The position numbers and the translations under genes are program-made. The notes beneath the pieces are model-generated. The model did not search any database, was not told the DNA's origin, and saw nothing but the letters and a program-made list of their open reading frames with translations. From Zoroaster sp. YZ-2022 (taxonomy: Eukaryota > Echinodermata > Asteroidea > Forcipulatida > Zoroasteridae): a stretch of DNA of 64,000 nucleotides. The first letter of the stretch is position 1, and the number at the start of each line of letters is the position of its first letter. The stretch is taken from contig CM055822.1 of the NCBI GenBank assembly GCA_029582265.1, forward strand, positions 41,686,036-41,750,035, read 5' to 3'. Positions 49,216 to 60,492 of the stretch are shown here, piece after piece.

Positions 49216-49575
49216 TGGATTGTCGTGCGGTCTAGCGCACTGAACTCAAGTTCTGGTGTTGCCAGCAGCAGAGTGTGGGTTCAAGCCCCGGCCGTGACAC
49301 CTGTGTCCTTGAGCAAGACACTTAACCATAATTGCTTCTCTCCACCCAGGGGTTAAATGGGTACCTGTGAAGGCAGAGATGGTTTGCTCTATATGCGCTA
49401 GAAATGGCAGCAATTGAGCTGTATACTCCCCAGGGAGCTGAGATGGTTTCAGGAATGATTTATGAGCCTTATGAGCCTTATGAGCAGGGATAATAATATA
49501 ATGCGCCTTGAGCGCCACTTAGTTGGTGGATACGTGCGCTATATAAATCTATACATTATTATTATTATTATTATT
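49216..49575 (+). mobile_element. long tRNA-derived SINE, first type, joined to the preceding SINE
   Basis: The second head starts at TGGATTGTCGTGCGGTCTAG and continues into the usual body (CTTGAGCAAGACACTTAACC, CTCCCCAGGGAGCTGAGATG) and a (TATTAT)n tail. Confidence 0.85.
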
Positions 49576-49830
49576 ATTATATGTAAAACAAATAACTCAT
49601 CTTGCATAACAACAAACACAATGGATTCCAGAACATTATAAAAACAGGCTTGTAATGGGAAAAAATATATCATTTGTGCACAGTGGAAGTTTATTCATTC
49701 CATAAAAATATTTCATGATAGATATAAAAATATAAAGCTGCCAGTACAGGTATTGCCATTTCTTTATAGTTATAAACTCAATGCAAGGACTAACTGTAGT
49801 ACACTAAGCATTGTCAGCATATTTAATTAA

Positions 49831-50122
49831 CCCTCCTACTACTACAAGGGTCAAAATCAGTCAAAATGTTGATATACTTGCCAAGGTATATCTAGTGCAC
49901 TTAAAAGTCAAACACTGTCAAACCTTATGTGTTGTAAGTACATTTACAGGTCAAAATGAGTCGACTGTTTTTGACTGGTATTGTTGAAAGTTTTCAAAAT
50001 GACAGTAAAATCCAGTCAAAAATGCCCCTGTGTGCACATTTGGGTCAACAGTCAAAACAGGCAGTTGACTGATTTTGACCTCTATAGATACTTGCCACTA
50101 AAGTGTAGCTATACTAGGAGGG
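49831..50122. mobile_element. TTAA element, CCCTCCTAC family
   Basis: 292 bp between TTAA at 49827-49830 and 50123-50126. Ends CCCTCCTACTA and TACTAGGAGGG. Interior inverted relative to 40083. The right TTAA is also the left TTAA of the next element. Confidence 0.88.
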
Positions 50123-50126
50123 TTAA

Positions 50127-50334
50127 AGGGACAGTATCATCACGCCGGATCAGAGCAGACTTTCAACAGGGCATGGAATCGGTGTCCTAGTTTAAGATGA
50201 ACACAGTGACTGAAAATTACTGGCTCATTCATGGAGCAGCGACATAATATGACCTTATCATGTGCGGTATTATTTTCAGTCACTAAAACTAAGACTCCGT
50301 TCCATGCCCTGTTGATCGTGACGATACTGTCCCT
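50127..50334. mobile_element. TTAA MITE, AGGGACAGTAT family, adjacent to the previous element
   Basis: 208 bp; ends AGGGACAGTATCATCACG and CGTGACGATACTGTCCCT; flanked by TTAA at 50123-50126 and 50335-50338. Confidence 0.88.
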
Positions 50335-50614
50335 TTAATGAGTAATGCAATTTCTTTTGACCGAATAACCTGAACAGAGGGTTATTTTGTGTTTTTGTAT
50401 CTTCCTGTCATGTGTAAGGTCACTCCTTGCTATAGGCTGTACACAGTGGTGCATGGATATGATACAACAGTGTCCTCTCTACCCACTGATCTAGTGATCT
50501 TTTGTACAAAGACATGAGCTACAGAATCCAAATTTCCCGAAATTCACAGCTTTTATTTTGTAAATATTTGTATTCAACAGTAAATACACTACAGATAATA
50601 ATATATCATCGCAT

Positions 50615-50855
50615 CAGTGCAGCAAGGTCGTATCACAGTTACGACCTTGTTGCAGACATGGATTTTGCTCAGTGCAGCAAGTTCGTATCACAGTTACGAC
50701 CTTGTTGCAGACATGGATTTTGCTCAGTGCAGCAAGTTCGTATCACAGTTACGACCTTGTTGCAGACATGGATTTTGCTCAGTGCAACAAGGTCGTATCA
50801 TAGTTACGACCTTGCTGCAGACATGGATTTTGCTCAGTGCAACAAGGTCATATCT
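50615..50855. repeat. 55-bp tandem repeat with a hairpin in each unit
   Basis: About 4.4 units starting at 50615, 50670, 50725, 50780 and 50835. Each has GCAAGGTCGTA, a short loop, and TACGACCTTGTTGC, which pair. Isolated TACGACCTTGTT copies continue to about 51000. Confidence 0.92.
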
Positions 50856-51165
50856 TTTTTACAGAGTTCCAGGATGAACATGCAAAACCTACGGAAGATG
50901 ATACGACATTGTTGCACTCAATTGTTTTAATGTATGCAAATGTATGCACTACTGCACATACGACCTTGTTACATTTTTATTTAGATATGACCTTGTTGTT
51001 CTGACAGGACAATATCTGATATATTCTTGGATTTTTCAAATTTGATTTTGAGATTTTAGAAAATTTTGGAACTTGGGAAATCTGTTAACAAATAACTGAA
51101 CAATTGATAACAATGGTACATCTGAAAGCAATGGTATTCCTAAATAATGGTTCAACTTAAGAATT

Positions 51166-51171
51166 TTTATT
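51166..51171 (-). terminator. candidate polyadenylation signal of PGLS
   Basis: AATAAA on the minus strand about 175 bases after the PGLS stop codon. Confidence 0.5.
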
Positions 51172-51343
51172 GGGCCCAATAAATATTCAGGAATCTGATG
51201 GACCATCCTTATTGGACAAAATACCAGACATATACCCTCATCCCCCAGGGATTTACACCCATGCCATCACCTCTGTACACCATGGCTGCCCATAAACAGA
51301 CTCAACCCCCCCCTCCCCCCCGGCCGATGTCTGTGGTCACTTC

Positions 51344-51463
51344 TCAGTACTTTGCTTGGAGTTTACCGGCTGCCGCAATGTCAAGGAACCAGTGTACTGT
51401 ACCTTTCTTCAGCTGGACTCTGGCTGCTGGTAGAGGTGGGGTATCATTTCCTTCAAGTACACG
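51344..51463 (-). CDS. PGLS: PGLS exon 4 (terminal)
   Basis: 120 bp, residues 205-243 and [42 protein letters not shown]. Acceptor cttatacag. This is the conserved C-terminal P-A-x-x-V-Q...W-x-x-D-x-A-A block. Confidence 0.95.
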   Translation of the reverse strand, partial: RVLEGNDTPPLPAARVQLKKGTVHWFLDIAAAGKLQAKY

Positions 51464-54400
51464 CTGTATAAGAAAAAAATTAAATAAATACATATAAAAT
51501 AAAAATTGTCCTTAATTCCTGAAAAAGGCTTTTCCCACTTACAAGGAAGGTACATCTTTAATTATTGCTAGATTATCAAATTAACAAACTGTCGTCTTAA
51601 AACTTACTTGTTGTAAAGTTGGTGTAAGTATTAACAAAAGTCTGTTACCTACATGAAGTGTGCCACTCATGTACTAACGTAGTCCATGGCATAGTACTCC
51701 AAGAACAATGGAATTGGCCTATTCGTGAAGTTTTATTACACAAACTGACGTTTAAGGTCTCAAAAAGAAGCAGTGCAGTCTGGGAGACTAACCCGGCGTG
51801 TGAGAGAACTGTTATCTCACGCGCGCACCTTAGCATTTATCGAATGTGTCCATTGTTCGCCACACAGATGGTTCGCCTGCATCTAGTTTAAGATTGCGTA
51901 TAGGAACTAGCTTTGTGTGGAAATGCCTATCTCATGATACCAGGCACGGCAGGCAGGGCTGGGGGGAGCAAAACCCGTAACCAAGCTTGTTGGAGTACAA
52001 TGCTGTGGATATGATTACAACAAGCTGGCACACTTCGTGTAGGTAATAGACTTCATCTTGGAGTGATTTCATCTTAGAGAAAACAGGAATTTTTATTTTG
52101 AATTCAAAAAAAGTTGACGGACATTGTAAAAGTTGTAAAACAGTTTTCTTCTCCTAAAGACAATCAGAGAATACTGATTGAAAAGTTGTAACTAAGGCTG
52201 TGCTGGGTATCCGGATACCCGACCAAAACTAATCATTACCCAATTCCAATTTTTCGGTTCCAATTACCTGTCAACATTTAAGCCACACAAATAGAAGTCT
52301 CCAAATTTTTGTTAACAAAATCTGTGAGGAATGGCAATGCTAAGAGTCATTTTTAATATAGAGGTGTGAAATTATTACAGTAAATCCACATTTATTATGA
52401 CTCTAATAAAACAAGAGAAACTTGTGTTCATATTGGTTATTTTATACATTCGGGAGTATTTATGTGTTTTTACAAAAATTGTTTATGGGTACCCGGGTAT
52501 CCGAAGATTTCTAATTTCCAATAAACTGAAAACATGGTGTCACTGCAAACAGTCTTTACTTATCCTTTTCACCATACAAAGCTAAAAAAGTGAGCATCTA
52601 TTGTGAAGAAATTTTCATAGGGTTTCTTGAAACTGAGAGGGTTGTAATTGTTGTACCTTCCCTTTTTTTATCCTTGTGTTTTGAATTTGACTTGTTGGGC
52701 CTCATATTTTCGTGTTTACCTGTACAACATCAGCCTTGCCAGCCCCAGTAGAAGCAAACATGGCACAGCGGGCAGCTTTAATAACTGGGTACGTTAGGGT
52801 TACTCTGCTCGGGGGTGGTTTAGGAGAGTCATCAATCGGAGCAACTATCAAAGATTCTTCCTGTTGGTTATAGACAAAATGGAAAAATAGGAAGCAAATT
52901 CAAGGAGAATGTAAATGTTTAGTGAATCATTCGCCACAAATCTCAGCCTTCGATGCCACAAATCACTTTGCATGTTTGCATTCGGATGAAGTATGAACCT
53001 AGGTACACTCTTGCTATTCTTGGGGTGCCATAGCCAAGCAGTTTAGTGCATTGGACTTGTGTTCTGATGGCTGAGTCATTGGAATGTGGGTTCGAATCCC
53101 GACCGTGACTGTGGTGCTTGTGTCCCTGAGCAAGCCACTTAACTATAATTGCTTCTCTTCACCCAGGAGTATAAATGGGGACCAGGGCGGAGATGGTAAT
53201 TGTGTTTGATTAAGCTCATTGTGCTACACATTTGGCAGCATGGCCTGCATACTCCCCAGGGAGTTGAGATGGTTCTAGGAATGATATAACTGGCCCGATG
53301 ACAGGGGTAATAATGTTCATGCGCCATGAGCGTCAAACTTGGCAGATACCGGCACAATATAAGTGTCCATTATGATTATTATTCTTTTAAAACATTAAAG
53401 ATCACAGATTAACATGAAACTTAAGCCGTGTTCGCACTGGACTTTTTTTGGTAAAACTTACCGAGACGATGGGTACTTTTCCCATTTTTTTAAGTCCAGT
53501 GCGGACAGCCTGGGACATTTTCCTCTCAGTTACTTTTCCTGAGTCCAGCGGTTACTTCTACTGGCCAACTGCTGCCCAGGAAAACTAACCAGGTAACTTT
53601 TCCCGAGACGGTAAGTCCAGTGCGGACAGTGCGAGTTGGTAAAAGTGGCTCAGGAAAGCGTACATCCGGCCCGAGCGCAAGGTCGTGCTACACAGGGACA
53701 CCACGCATGCGCTTTGCATTGTTTCACCTCGCAGTGGGGGCGGGCCGGGCGCATTTAATGCATGTGCATGTGTAAAGCAAGTTTTCTGTGCGTTGTTGGG
53801 TCAATCGGGTCAACGTAGAAAGGTCATGCAAAGCGCCCTCATGAGTCATTATTCTGACAGCTCGGTTACTTCTACCACGGTCTAGGTAAAATTTTCCTGT
53901 GTCGAAAGTCCAAGTGCGGACAGAGGTTACATTTGACCATTTTTCATTTTACCATCGTCTCGGTAAAACCTTCCCAAAAAAAAGTCCAGTGCGAACACGG
54001 CTTTTCTTGGGAGTTAGGGTTTTAATCAAATTATTTTGCAAAGAGAATGAGCACGTCATTCATTACTGCGGTAAACAGAACAAAAATGGCCACAGCATGA
54101 GCAAAGTTCTTTAACCCTAACTACTCCAAATCATTTTGATGGACTCGGTACAGTATAGCCCAGACAGGGATACTTTACATGGGGCCGGGTGTCCTAATTC
54201 CAGCTAAATACAACAGTTGGGTGGTAGTGTTACTGCATGGTGTTGTATTTTGATGGACTCAGTACTGTGTACATGTATAGCCCAGACAGGGATACTTTAC
54301 ATGGGGCCGGGTGTCCCAATTACAGCTAAGTCCAACAGTTGGGTGGTAGTGTTACTGCATGGTGTTGTATTTTGATGGACTCAGTACTGTGTATAGCCCA

Positions 54401-56418
54401 GACAGGGATACTTTACATGGGGCCGGGTGTCCCAATTACAGCTAAGTCCAACAGTTGGGTGGTAGTGTTACTGCATGGTGTTGTATTTTGATGGACTCAG
54501 TACTGTGTATAGCCCAGACAGGGATACTTTACATGGGGCCGGGTGTCCTAATTCCAGCTAAATACAACAGTTGGGTGGTAGTGTTACTGCATGGTGTTGG
54601 ACTTCAGGAAGGTTTTTAGCAAAAATAGCTAGGGAGTTGGGGTTAATGTACCTCTAACAGCTTGTGTCCAGGGAACAGGGAACATGTGTGCCCATCAGGT
54701 CCCATACCGAGCACTACTAGATCAAATACTGGCATGCTGTCCTCACCCTTCGGAATGATACCAACTTTGGTCGCATAGTCCTTGGCTGCATCAGCAACAG
54801 AGAGGGAAGGGTCGATGGCGTAGATCTGACTCTCAGGAAGATTGACTTTTCCAATAAGTTCCTGAATAAAACAGTACAGATTATACTAAAATAGTCATTG
54901 GGGAAGTTCAAACAACCTTCTTTCATTAAATTTGCTGCAAACATTGGTTTTTACAAATATAAAATAAAACCTAAAAAAATTATTTAAAAAACCCCCTAAA
55001 TACATGTACTACAAATACATCACAGTCACACCTGAAAAATACAGAATTTGATATTAAAATTAGTACTAACAGAAAATTAAAATAATTAAGATTAGGCCGA
55101 GTAAAAAAAAAACATGTTTAGCGTCCGGGTTTCTGAAAAAAAGGAAGCGGGAGGGGCTTTTTATTTTTTATTTTCAAGATGGCCGCCATTCTTTTTTAAA
55201 TTTCGAACAACCATTGGTTTTTCCACTGTTCAAACACACAATAATGAAAGAAACATGTTGGACAAGACATTGAACATGTTTACAGTGGTTTTATTAAATA
55301 GTTTGTTCAGTATTAAAAACCCTGTAGCTCACTTTCACAAGAATAAATTTAAAGTTGGAAAATAAAAATGCATTGAACTTGAGGTTCCATCCTGTGTTCT
55401 GTAGTGCTTTCTTTAAAAATTCCAAACATTTGACAAGTGCTAACAACACATCGGCAGCCGATCATGCAGCTAGCTGTCTACGTACATGTGGTTGTGAGAA
55501 ATCACGTCATTCATGGAACGTTAGACTTGAAATCAAGTCGATAATTAGCCGAGTTTAGTTGCCGCTAGCTTCAACAGCGTTCCGCGCTGGTATATACAGC
55601 GGTGCCTATAGACAAAACACGACTGTCTAACGACTTGTCCCCGAGTCTAATGAACGTGCGCGTGCGCACTCTTGCACGAGCTCATACTGTCTGTTCCCTG
55701 ACTTGGCAACGACGATAAAATGTACGTATCCGGTCTGGGAAATCAGACTAACGTTAATAGTAGTGGTACCATATAGCTCCATGGTAGTACACAAGGATGG
55801 CTTGGCCGCCGGCAGGAATAAACCCGAAACACACGGATGGGGCCATGCAAAAATGTATGTACTTGGACTGGAGATTGCACAATTGCACGGTAGACTGGAC
55901 TGACAGAATCTATAAATTAGAAGTTCTGACTTGCAAGTATTTTATTTTCCGATGGATCGGTTGACATTTTACGTTTTTTTAATCTCATTTTGAATTGGTA
56001 AAAATATTTTTTTAAATGCATGCGGCCCCCAAAAAGGAAGCGGGCGGGGACGCTAAACATGTTTTTTTTTTACTTCGCCTTAAAGTTAAACTTAAAGGTC
56101 ATTTATTTGTATAAATTTATTTATTTATTTTTTTAAATTGGCAGTTTGGATAATTACTCTGTAAATTCTGTAGGTGCTGTCCCCATCGTCAAATGGTACA
56201 AGCCTCTCGTCACAAAAGAATACGTGCCACTTATCCCACTCCACGCCTTCGATGTTTGGCAAACCCTCGATCATAAACTTGGCGACACTCCCGCCGGACA
56301 CACCGAGGTAAAACGCCTCTCTTTCCTGTACAGCTGCCTTGCTCTGCTCAGCAACGAACTCACACACAGCCGATGCAACTTCTGCCGTCTGCAAAACGTG
56401 GACTTTTCTTGATGCCAT
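51344..56418 (-). CDS. PGLS: 6-phosphogluconolactonase (four-exon gene)
   Basis: Exons 56158-56418, 54652-54861, 52720-52860 and 51344-51463 join in phase 0 to 732 bp, 243 residues, close to the usual size of about 250-260. The enzyme hydrolyses 6-phosphoglucono-delta-lactone to 6-phosphogluconate, step two of the oxidative pentose phosphate pathway, in the cytosol. Visible motifs: [13 protein letters not shown] (phosphate loop, SGGS at 41-44), [18 protein letters not shown] (CDER at 69-72), [18 protein letters not shown] (GPDGH at 141-145, with the catalytic His), [20 protein letters not shown], and [23 protein letters not shown] near the C-terminus. No signal peptide. The introns hold four MITEs, a SINE and a decayed hAT copy. 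The start ATG has A at -3 and G at +4. Confidence 0.96.
51638..52053. mobile_element. MITE in PGLS intron 3
   Basis: 416 bp with terminal inverted repeats AAGTCTGTTACCTACATGAA and AAGTCTATTACCTACACGAA, followed by GTGTGCCA on both arms. Target duplication not resolved. No coding sequence. Confidence 0.82.
52194..52536. mobile_element. hAT-type MITE, right end decayed
   Basis: Relative of 41292-41628: TAAGGCTGTGCTGGGTATCC at the left, GTTTATGGGTACCCGGGTAT inside, ending about AACTGAAAACATGG without the CAGCCCTA terminus. Confidence 0.7.
52720..52860 (-). CDS. PGLS: PGLS exon 3
   Basis: 141 bp, residues 158-204: [47 protein letters not shown]. Acceptor accaacag, donor GTAAAC, phase 0. Confidence 0.95.
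53021..53395 (+). mobile_element. long tRNA-derived SINE in PGLS intron 2
   Basis: Head GGGGTGCCATAGCCAAGCAG, B-box GGTTCGAATCCC, centre CCCTGAGCAAGCCACTTAAC, CTCCCCAGGGAGTTGAGATG, tail ATTATGATTATTATT. Diverged from the 49216 copy. Confidence 0.82.
53423..54004. mobile_element. MITE with AAGCCGTGTTCGCACTGG ends
   Basis: 582 bp with about 45-bp imperfect terminal inverted repeats (AAGCCGTGTTCGCACTGGAC..., then GGTAAAAC and CCGAGACGATGG). Internal repeats of AGTCCAGTGCGGACAG. Left flank TT and right flank TT. Family unknown. Confidence 0.82.
54115..54642. mobile_element. TTAA element, CCCTAACT family, with four internal units, next to a splice donor
   Basis: 528 bp between TTAA at 54111-54114 and 54643-54646. 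Ends CCCTAACTACTCC and CTAGGGAGTTGGGG. Four tandem units of about 115-121 bp start near 54138, 54253, 54374 and 54490, each with GATGGACTCAGTACTG and TTGGGTGGTAGTGTTACTG. The right TTAA overlaps the intron start of PGLS exon 2. Confidence 0.9.
54652..54861 (-). CDS. PGLS: PGLS exon 2
   Basis: 210 bp, residues 88-157, from [20 protein letters not shown] to LFPGHKLLE. Acceptor tttattcag. The donor is GTACAT, and the TTAA of a transposable element begins at intron position +5. Confidence 0.95.
55096..56079. mobile_element. element with ACATGTTTAGCGTCC inverted repeats in PGLS intron 1
   Basis: About 984 bp. Inverted ends GAGTAAAAAAAAAACATGTT and the complement, then AGCGTCC and the GAAGCGGG-type inner part. 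Flanks TTAG and TTAA suggest a TTAA target. Internal frames are short; none recognised. Confidence 0.82.
56158..56418 (-). CDS. PGLS: PGLS exon 1
   Basis: 261 bp, residues 1-87: [18 protein letters not shown] at the start, the SGGS loop and the [10 protein letters not shown] block. Donor GTAATT at 56157 is weak at +4/+5 but gives the exact family continuation (STYRIYR then ELIGK). Confidence 0.93.
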
Positions 56419-58394
56419 ACTGGTTGACTGTTTACTAAGCTGCCTGTTTACTTTGATGTCGTTCTTTTTACCAAAAGCTTATGCCCATAAATTAAAATAC
56501 TGCTAAAATTTAGTAGCACGCGACAAAAATAGATACACGGAAGCTTGGTAAACTAAAAGACTGGTGCCTGTACTGCACTGAAGGCCATATCTATCCCACT
56601 ACACACAGATGGTAGAGCTTACAAGTCAGTGTTACCAGTCTATATGTATTTTGTTTTTATAATGAGCATATGAGGGCGCTACATATATTGAAAACTTTAG
56701 GAAAGCGAAACGTTTGCAAACTATTCACTGGGAAACTATTATTGGGGCGCGCTATTTTATTTTAAGACAACGATTCAAATCATCATTGACATTAACAGTC
56801 GAACCTAGTCGAGTCGAGTCGAGTCACAAATTTTGCGCAATTCGAGTCGATTCAAGTCATCACTTATGATGATCGAGTCATAAGTCGAATCATCGCTGCA
56901 TTTATTTTGAGGTTTTTATCTTAACAGATTATAGAACAGGTTTAATACACAAAGAACATTTGGTTGGTTTTTGAAGACAAAAAGTGATTTCGTTTCTTTA
57001 TTTTGTAGGATCAAAGATTTATATTTGTAGATGAATCACCCTATTTCACAAAATAATGTTCGGAAGCTCGGTTTAAGTAATGCGCCCAAACGAATTTATG
57101 ACGGGAACCCACAATGAAATTCATTTTAGAAACTTTTTGTTATATTATTTTACAACCATTCTTAATTTTGAGAAATGTATAATATTAAAGTATTTGTTTT
57201 CCTTTCCAGAAAATATCGAAAAACAATGATCTTCATTCAAACTTGAAGTTGGCCTACTTCTAGAAACAAAGAGAATAAATAAAAGCTCTTTTAATTAAAC
57301 ACGACATAATAGACCCCTATAATTATTTCAAGGCTTCAACTCACTAATCGGTATGACATAATGCATGAATATGAGAGATAACACATCAATAATTGATGAT
57401 GTACAGTGAAGGACTGATATTGACAACGAAGTCTCAAAGCTCGCTTCAAATGAAACCCATCCGGATCTCCTTTAACCGATAAAGGGGTGAGTTTATTTAT
57501 TTTATTATTTTTTAATGCAGGGTGTTTTGTCAATTATATTATTAGCCAGGGCATGAAAATCACTAGTTTCTCATCATCTGGAAGTCTTTTACTGATAATA
57601 TTATATCCAATCTGGGATTTTAATTTTGGATTTTGTTATTATTTATAATTGTTCGTTGCTTATAAATAGACTGATCACTTCAGCAACCAAAGCATATACT
57701 ATTTTACTGCTAATATAAAATTAACTTGGATGGATTCAACAATATTTATGTGGACATCATGTTTTCTTTATAGTTAATGTCATAGTTGGAACTGTTGGGA
57801 AGTCAATTTGCCAACTGATTTCAGCAGCGGTAAAAAAAAAAAAAATAATAATAAATTGAACACCTTCAAAATTGACGAGGATGAGGGGTTGGGTAGTCGT
57901 GAACAAAATTTCCCCCGAGAATCGACAAATGAGGGGGGCGGGGGCGTTACTACCGAAATTAAATCACCTCTGGTACCCCCAAAAAACAAGCCTGTTTCAA
58001 TAGCTTGATTTGGTGTTTTTTTTCCGACTGAGGATCGATTTGCCGACTGACAATCAATATTGAGGGGTGGAGGTGTAGCATCAGTCATCGAATACTGTAT
58101 TGAAATGGTAACAAAGAAAGGGAAAGATATGTGGGCATTCAATGAGCCGACTTCACTTTCTTCGTAGCACTGCATCCCGTCATCACTTGTCTTTTTTCAA
58201 TCGGTACCAGTTATTATTAACTCTTTCTTTCATTATACATTACACCGTTTTACACTTGTATACTTGTATTCACTGAATAAAATTTATTCAACCTAATTAT
58301 CTGAGTAAGTGACATATAGTACGTTAGATGTATCGCTTATGTTTTCGCTTTAATGTCCTGAAATTGTATTTCCATTGGTGCTATATTCATACTT

Positions 58395-58798
58395 AAGACC
58401 AAAAAGTCTCTGGTTTCTGGTCTCCGCTCGCGTCGTCTCAGACCTGCGCGTCGGTATTTTTTCTTTTTTCTTTTTTGGGGGGCTATGAAACGACGTCCAA
58501 TTGTAGCCAAAATTGCTGGATCGATTTGAATTCTGCCATGCTGTGTTTTAAACGACTTTTTCACATAGGGGTATGAACGTTTGCCCAATTTGTGAGGCCT
58601 CTCTTAGCCACCATACTTTGTATATGGAAAATTTGCTCCCCACGTATACATGTATCACGTATTTTCCTGTTGGAAAAAAGAAAAGATAAACCAAAAAAAA
58701 ATTATAATAAATAAATAAAAAAATATATAAAAAAGCGCGTCACCTCACTGATTTGGAAGCCGACCGATAACCAGAAACTGGAGACGTTTTTTTGGCCC
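58395..58798. mobile_element. MITE with GGCCAAAAA ends, uninterrupted copy
   Basis: Relative of 12672-13302 without the nested element. Shared landmarks: GTCTCTGGTTTCTGGTCTCC, GCTGGATCGATTTGAATTCT, ACCATACTTTGTATATGG. Right end TTTTTTTGGCCC. Confidence 0.82.
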
Positions 58799-60492
58799 AA
58801 GGAAAAGGAAAACAAAATACTTAAAGTGCACATTTCACAAAATAATACTGAGAAGAATGGTTTTACAGTAATTCAAAAATTGATGATCGATCCCAAAAAG
58901 TGGCCGGACAGCATCTTTTTTTGTAAATTCGACATTTCTTTTTTTCTCTAAGATGAGAAAACTTCAGACGGAATAATTTCTCAGGATGATTTCAACTCAG
59001 TGTACCTACTTTACACCAAGTACAGTCTTAGATAATACTTCGTTCATTTGATAATCTGGTTATAACTAAAGTTGTACATTAACTATTTTGTTAAATAGTT
59101 CATTTCTAAAAAGAATAAACAATTACGATCATCATTTTGTTAAAACAAAAATGGGTGATATTTGGTAGGTTTACTCTACGGATCATATCATACGTAAAGG
59201 TAGACTGGAGTCCGGACTCGAGTCCTAGTCTAGACTTGAGTACTACAACACCGGGTGGAGGCAACTCCCAATCGAGTTTTCATCATCGCCTTGAATATTT
59301 GAATTACTTGCACAAAACACACTACGAATGCATGGTAACGTTAGCTGGTTGTCACGCCCCAATTATAGCATCGGTCTCAACTATAGTGCTGTATGGCTAC
59401 TGAGATGCTGTATGTATGTACGCCTAACTGCAGCACTATACTGAGTTGGGCCCAGCTATAGTTGGACCAGTACCGGTACCATAGTTGAGACGTAACAATG
59501 GTGTTTGCGAAGCAGGTCCGTGAAAGTGAGACAGATTTCTGGGTGAAACCATGGTGACGTACCCATGGTGACGTACACGTGACGCGTACATTTGCATTAC
59601 ATATATATAGCGCTCAAATAATTGTATATAATGGGTTAGGACCATTCACTATACGCTTGCCTGAGTAAAATATGCAACTAATTGTTATAATAAATTCCTT
59701 GCCTGTTAAAAGTCAGATTAAAACATTGGTTACAAAGGCAACACTATCACTACTTTTGTGAATCAAGATGAACATTCGACAACCGACATAATGAACATTT
59801 CGGTTCAATGTGTCATCTTTAAATTGTGAAAAAAAAATCCGTCAAGAATAAATTTCTGAAAGGATAATTTGAATGTCGAAGATTGATTCAAAAATGAGTA
59901 ATGCCATTGCATAAAACGAGAACCACTATCAAACAGCTAGCCATTATATGCTTGCAAAAACATTTAAAGTATCCCGATGATAAGGTACAACATTGGTAAC
60001 GTTGGCAAAACTGCTATTTGAATTTCTTTGAATTAAGATATACCTATACGTAAACAGCCAACCTGTGAAAGTTTCAACACATTGTGGAGGCTAATTTAGT
60101 CATGAGCAAAGTGTGAACAAGCATTCACAATTTTAACAAAAAACATTTGTTGGAAAAAGTTTCCGTGTAATTTGTTTAAGATGATTGGTATCTCTACCAG
60201 CTTCACATCAATAATAGCTTTCAAATACCGGTAGTAAGTCGGTAGTTTTTTAGTCAGTTATAATTAGCCAATGTTGTATCTTCTCTTTTAATTTACAAAC
60301 TGCTAATTAATACAAAAGTGTTACTCTTCTATGCTGAATTTCTACTTTTTGCTAAAACATTTAAATTTATGTTTCTTGGAAATTGTACTAAAAACGAAAA
60401 GAAACGTTTGTTTTATCAACATTATTGCTCTCAATCAGTCAATTTAAATAATTATGCCAAATTGTAAAAATAACGTGTATTTAGGGCCTATC

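Larger units (their letters stand above)
47363..51165. other. intergenic region between ZCCHC14-like and PGLS genes
   Basis: The first part (47363 to about 48000) must hold the promoter and 5' UTR of the ZCCHC14-like gene, but I see no TATA box; a GCCGCCAT element lies near 47450. The rest holds a 30-bp minisatellite, two joined SINE units, two adjacent TTAA elements and a 55-bp hairpin array, listed separately. No further protein gene recognised. Confidence 0.6.

Noticed and set aside
58337..58588. Basic 83-codon minus-strand frame
   Set aside because: It lies mostly within the GGCC-ended MITE, whose other copy at 12672 does not keep the frame.
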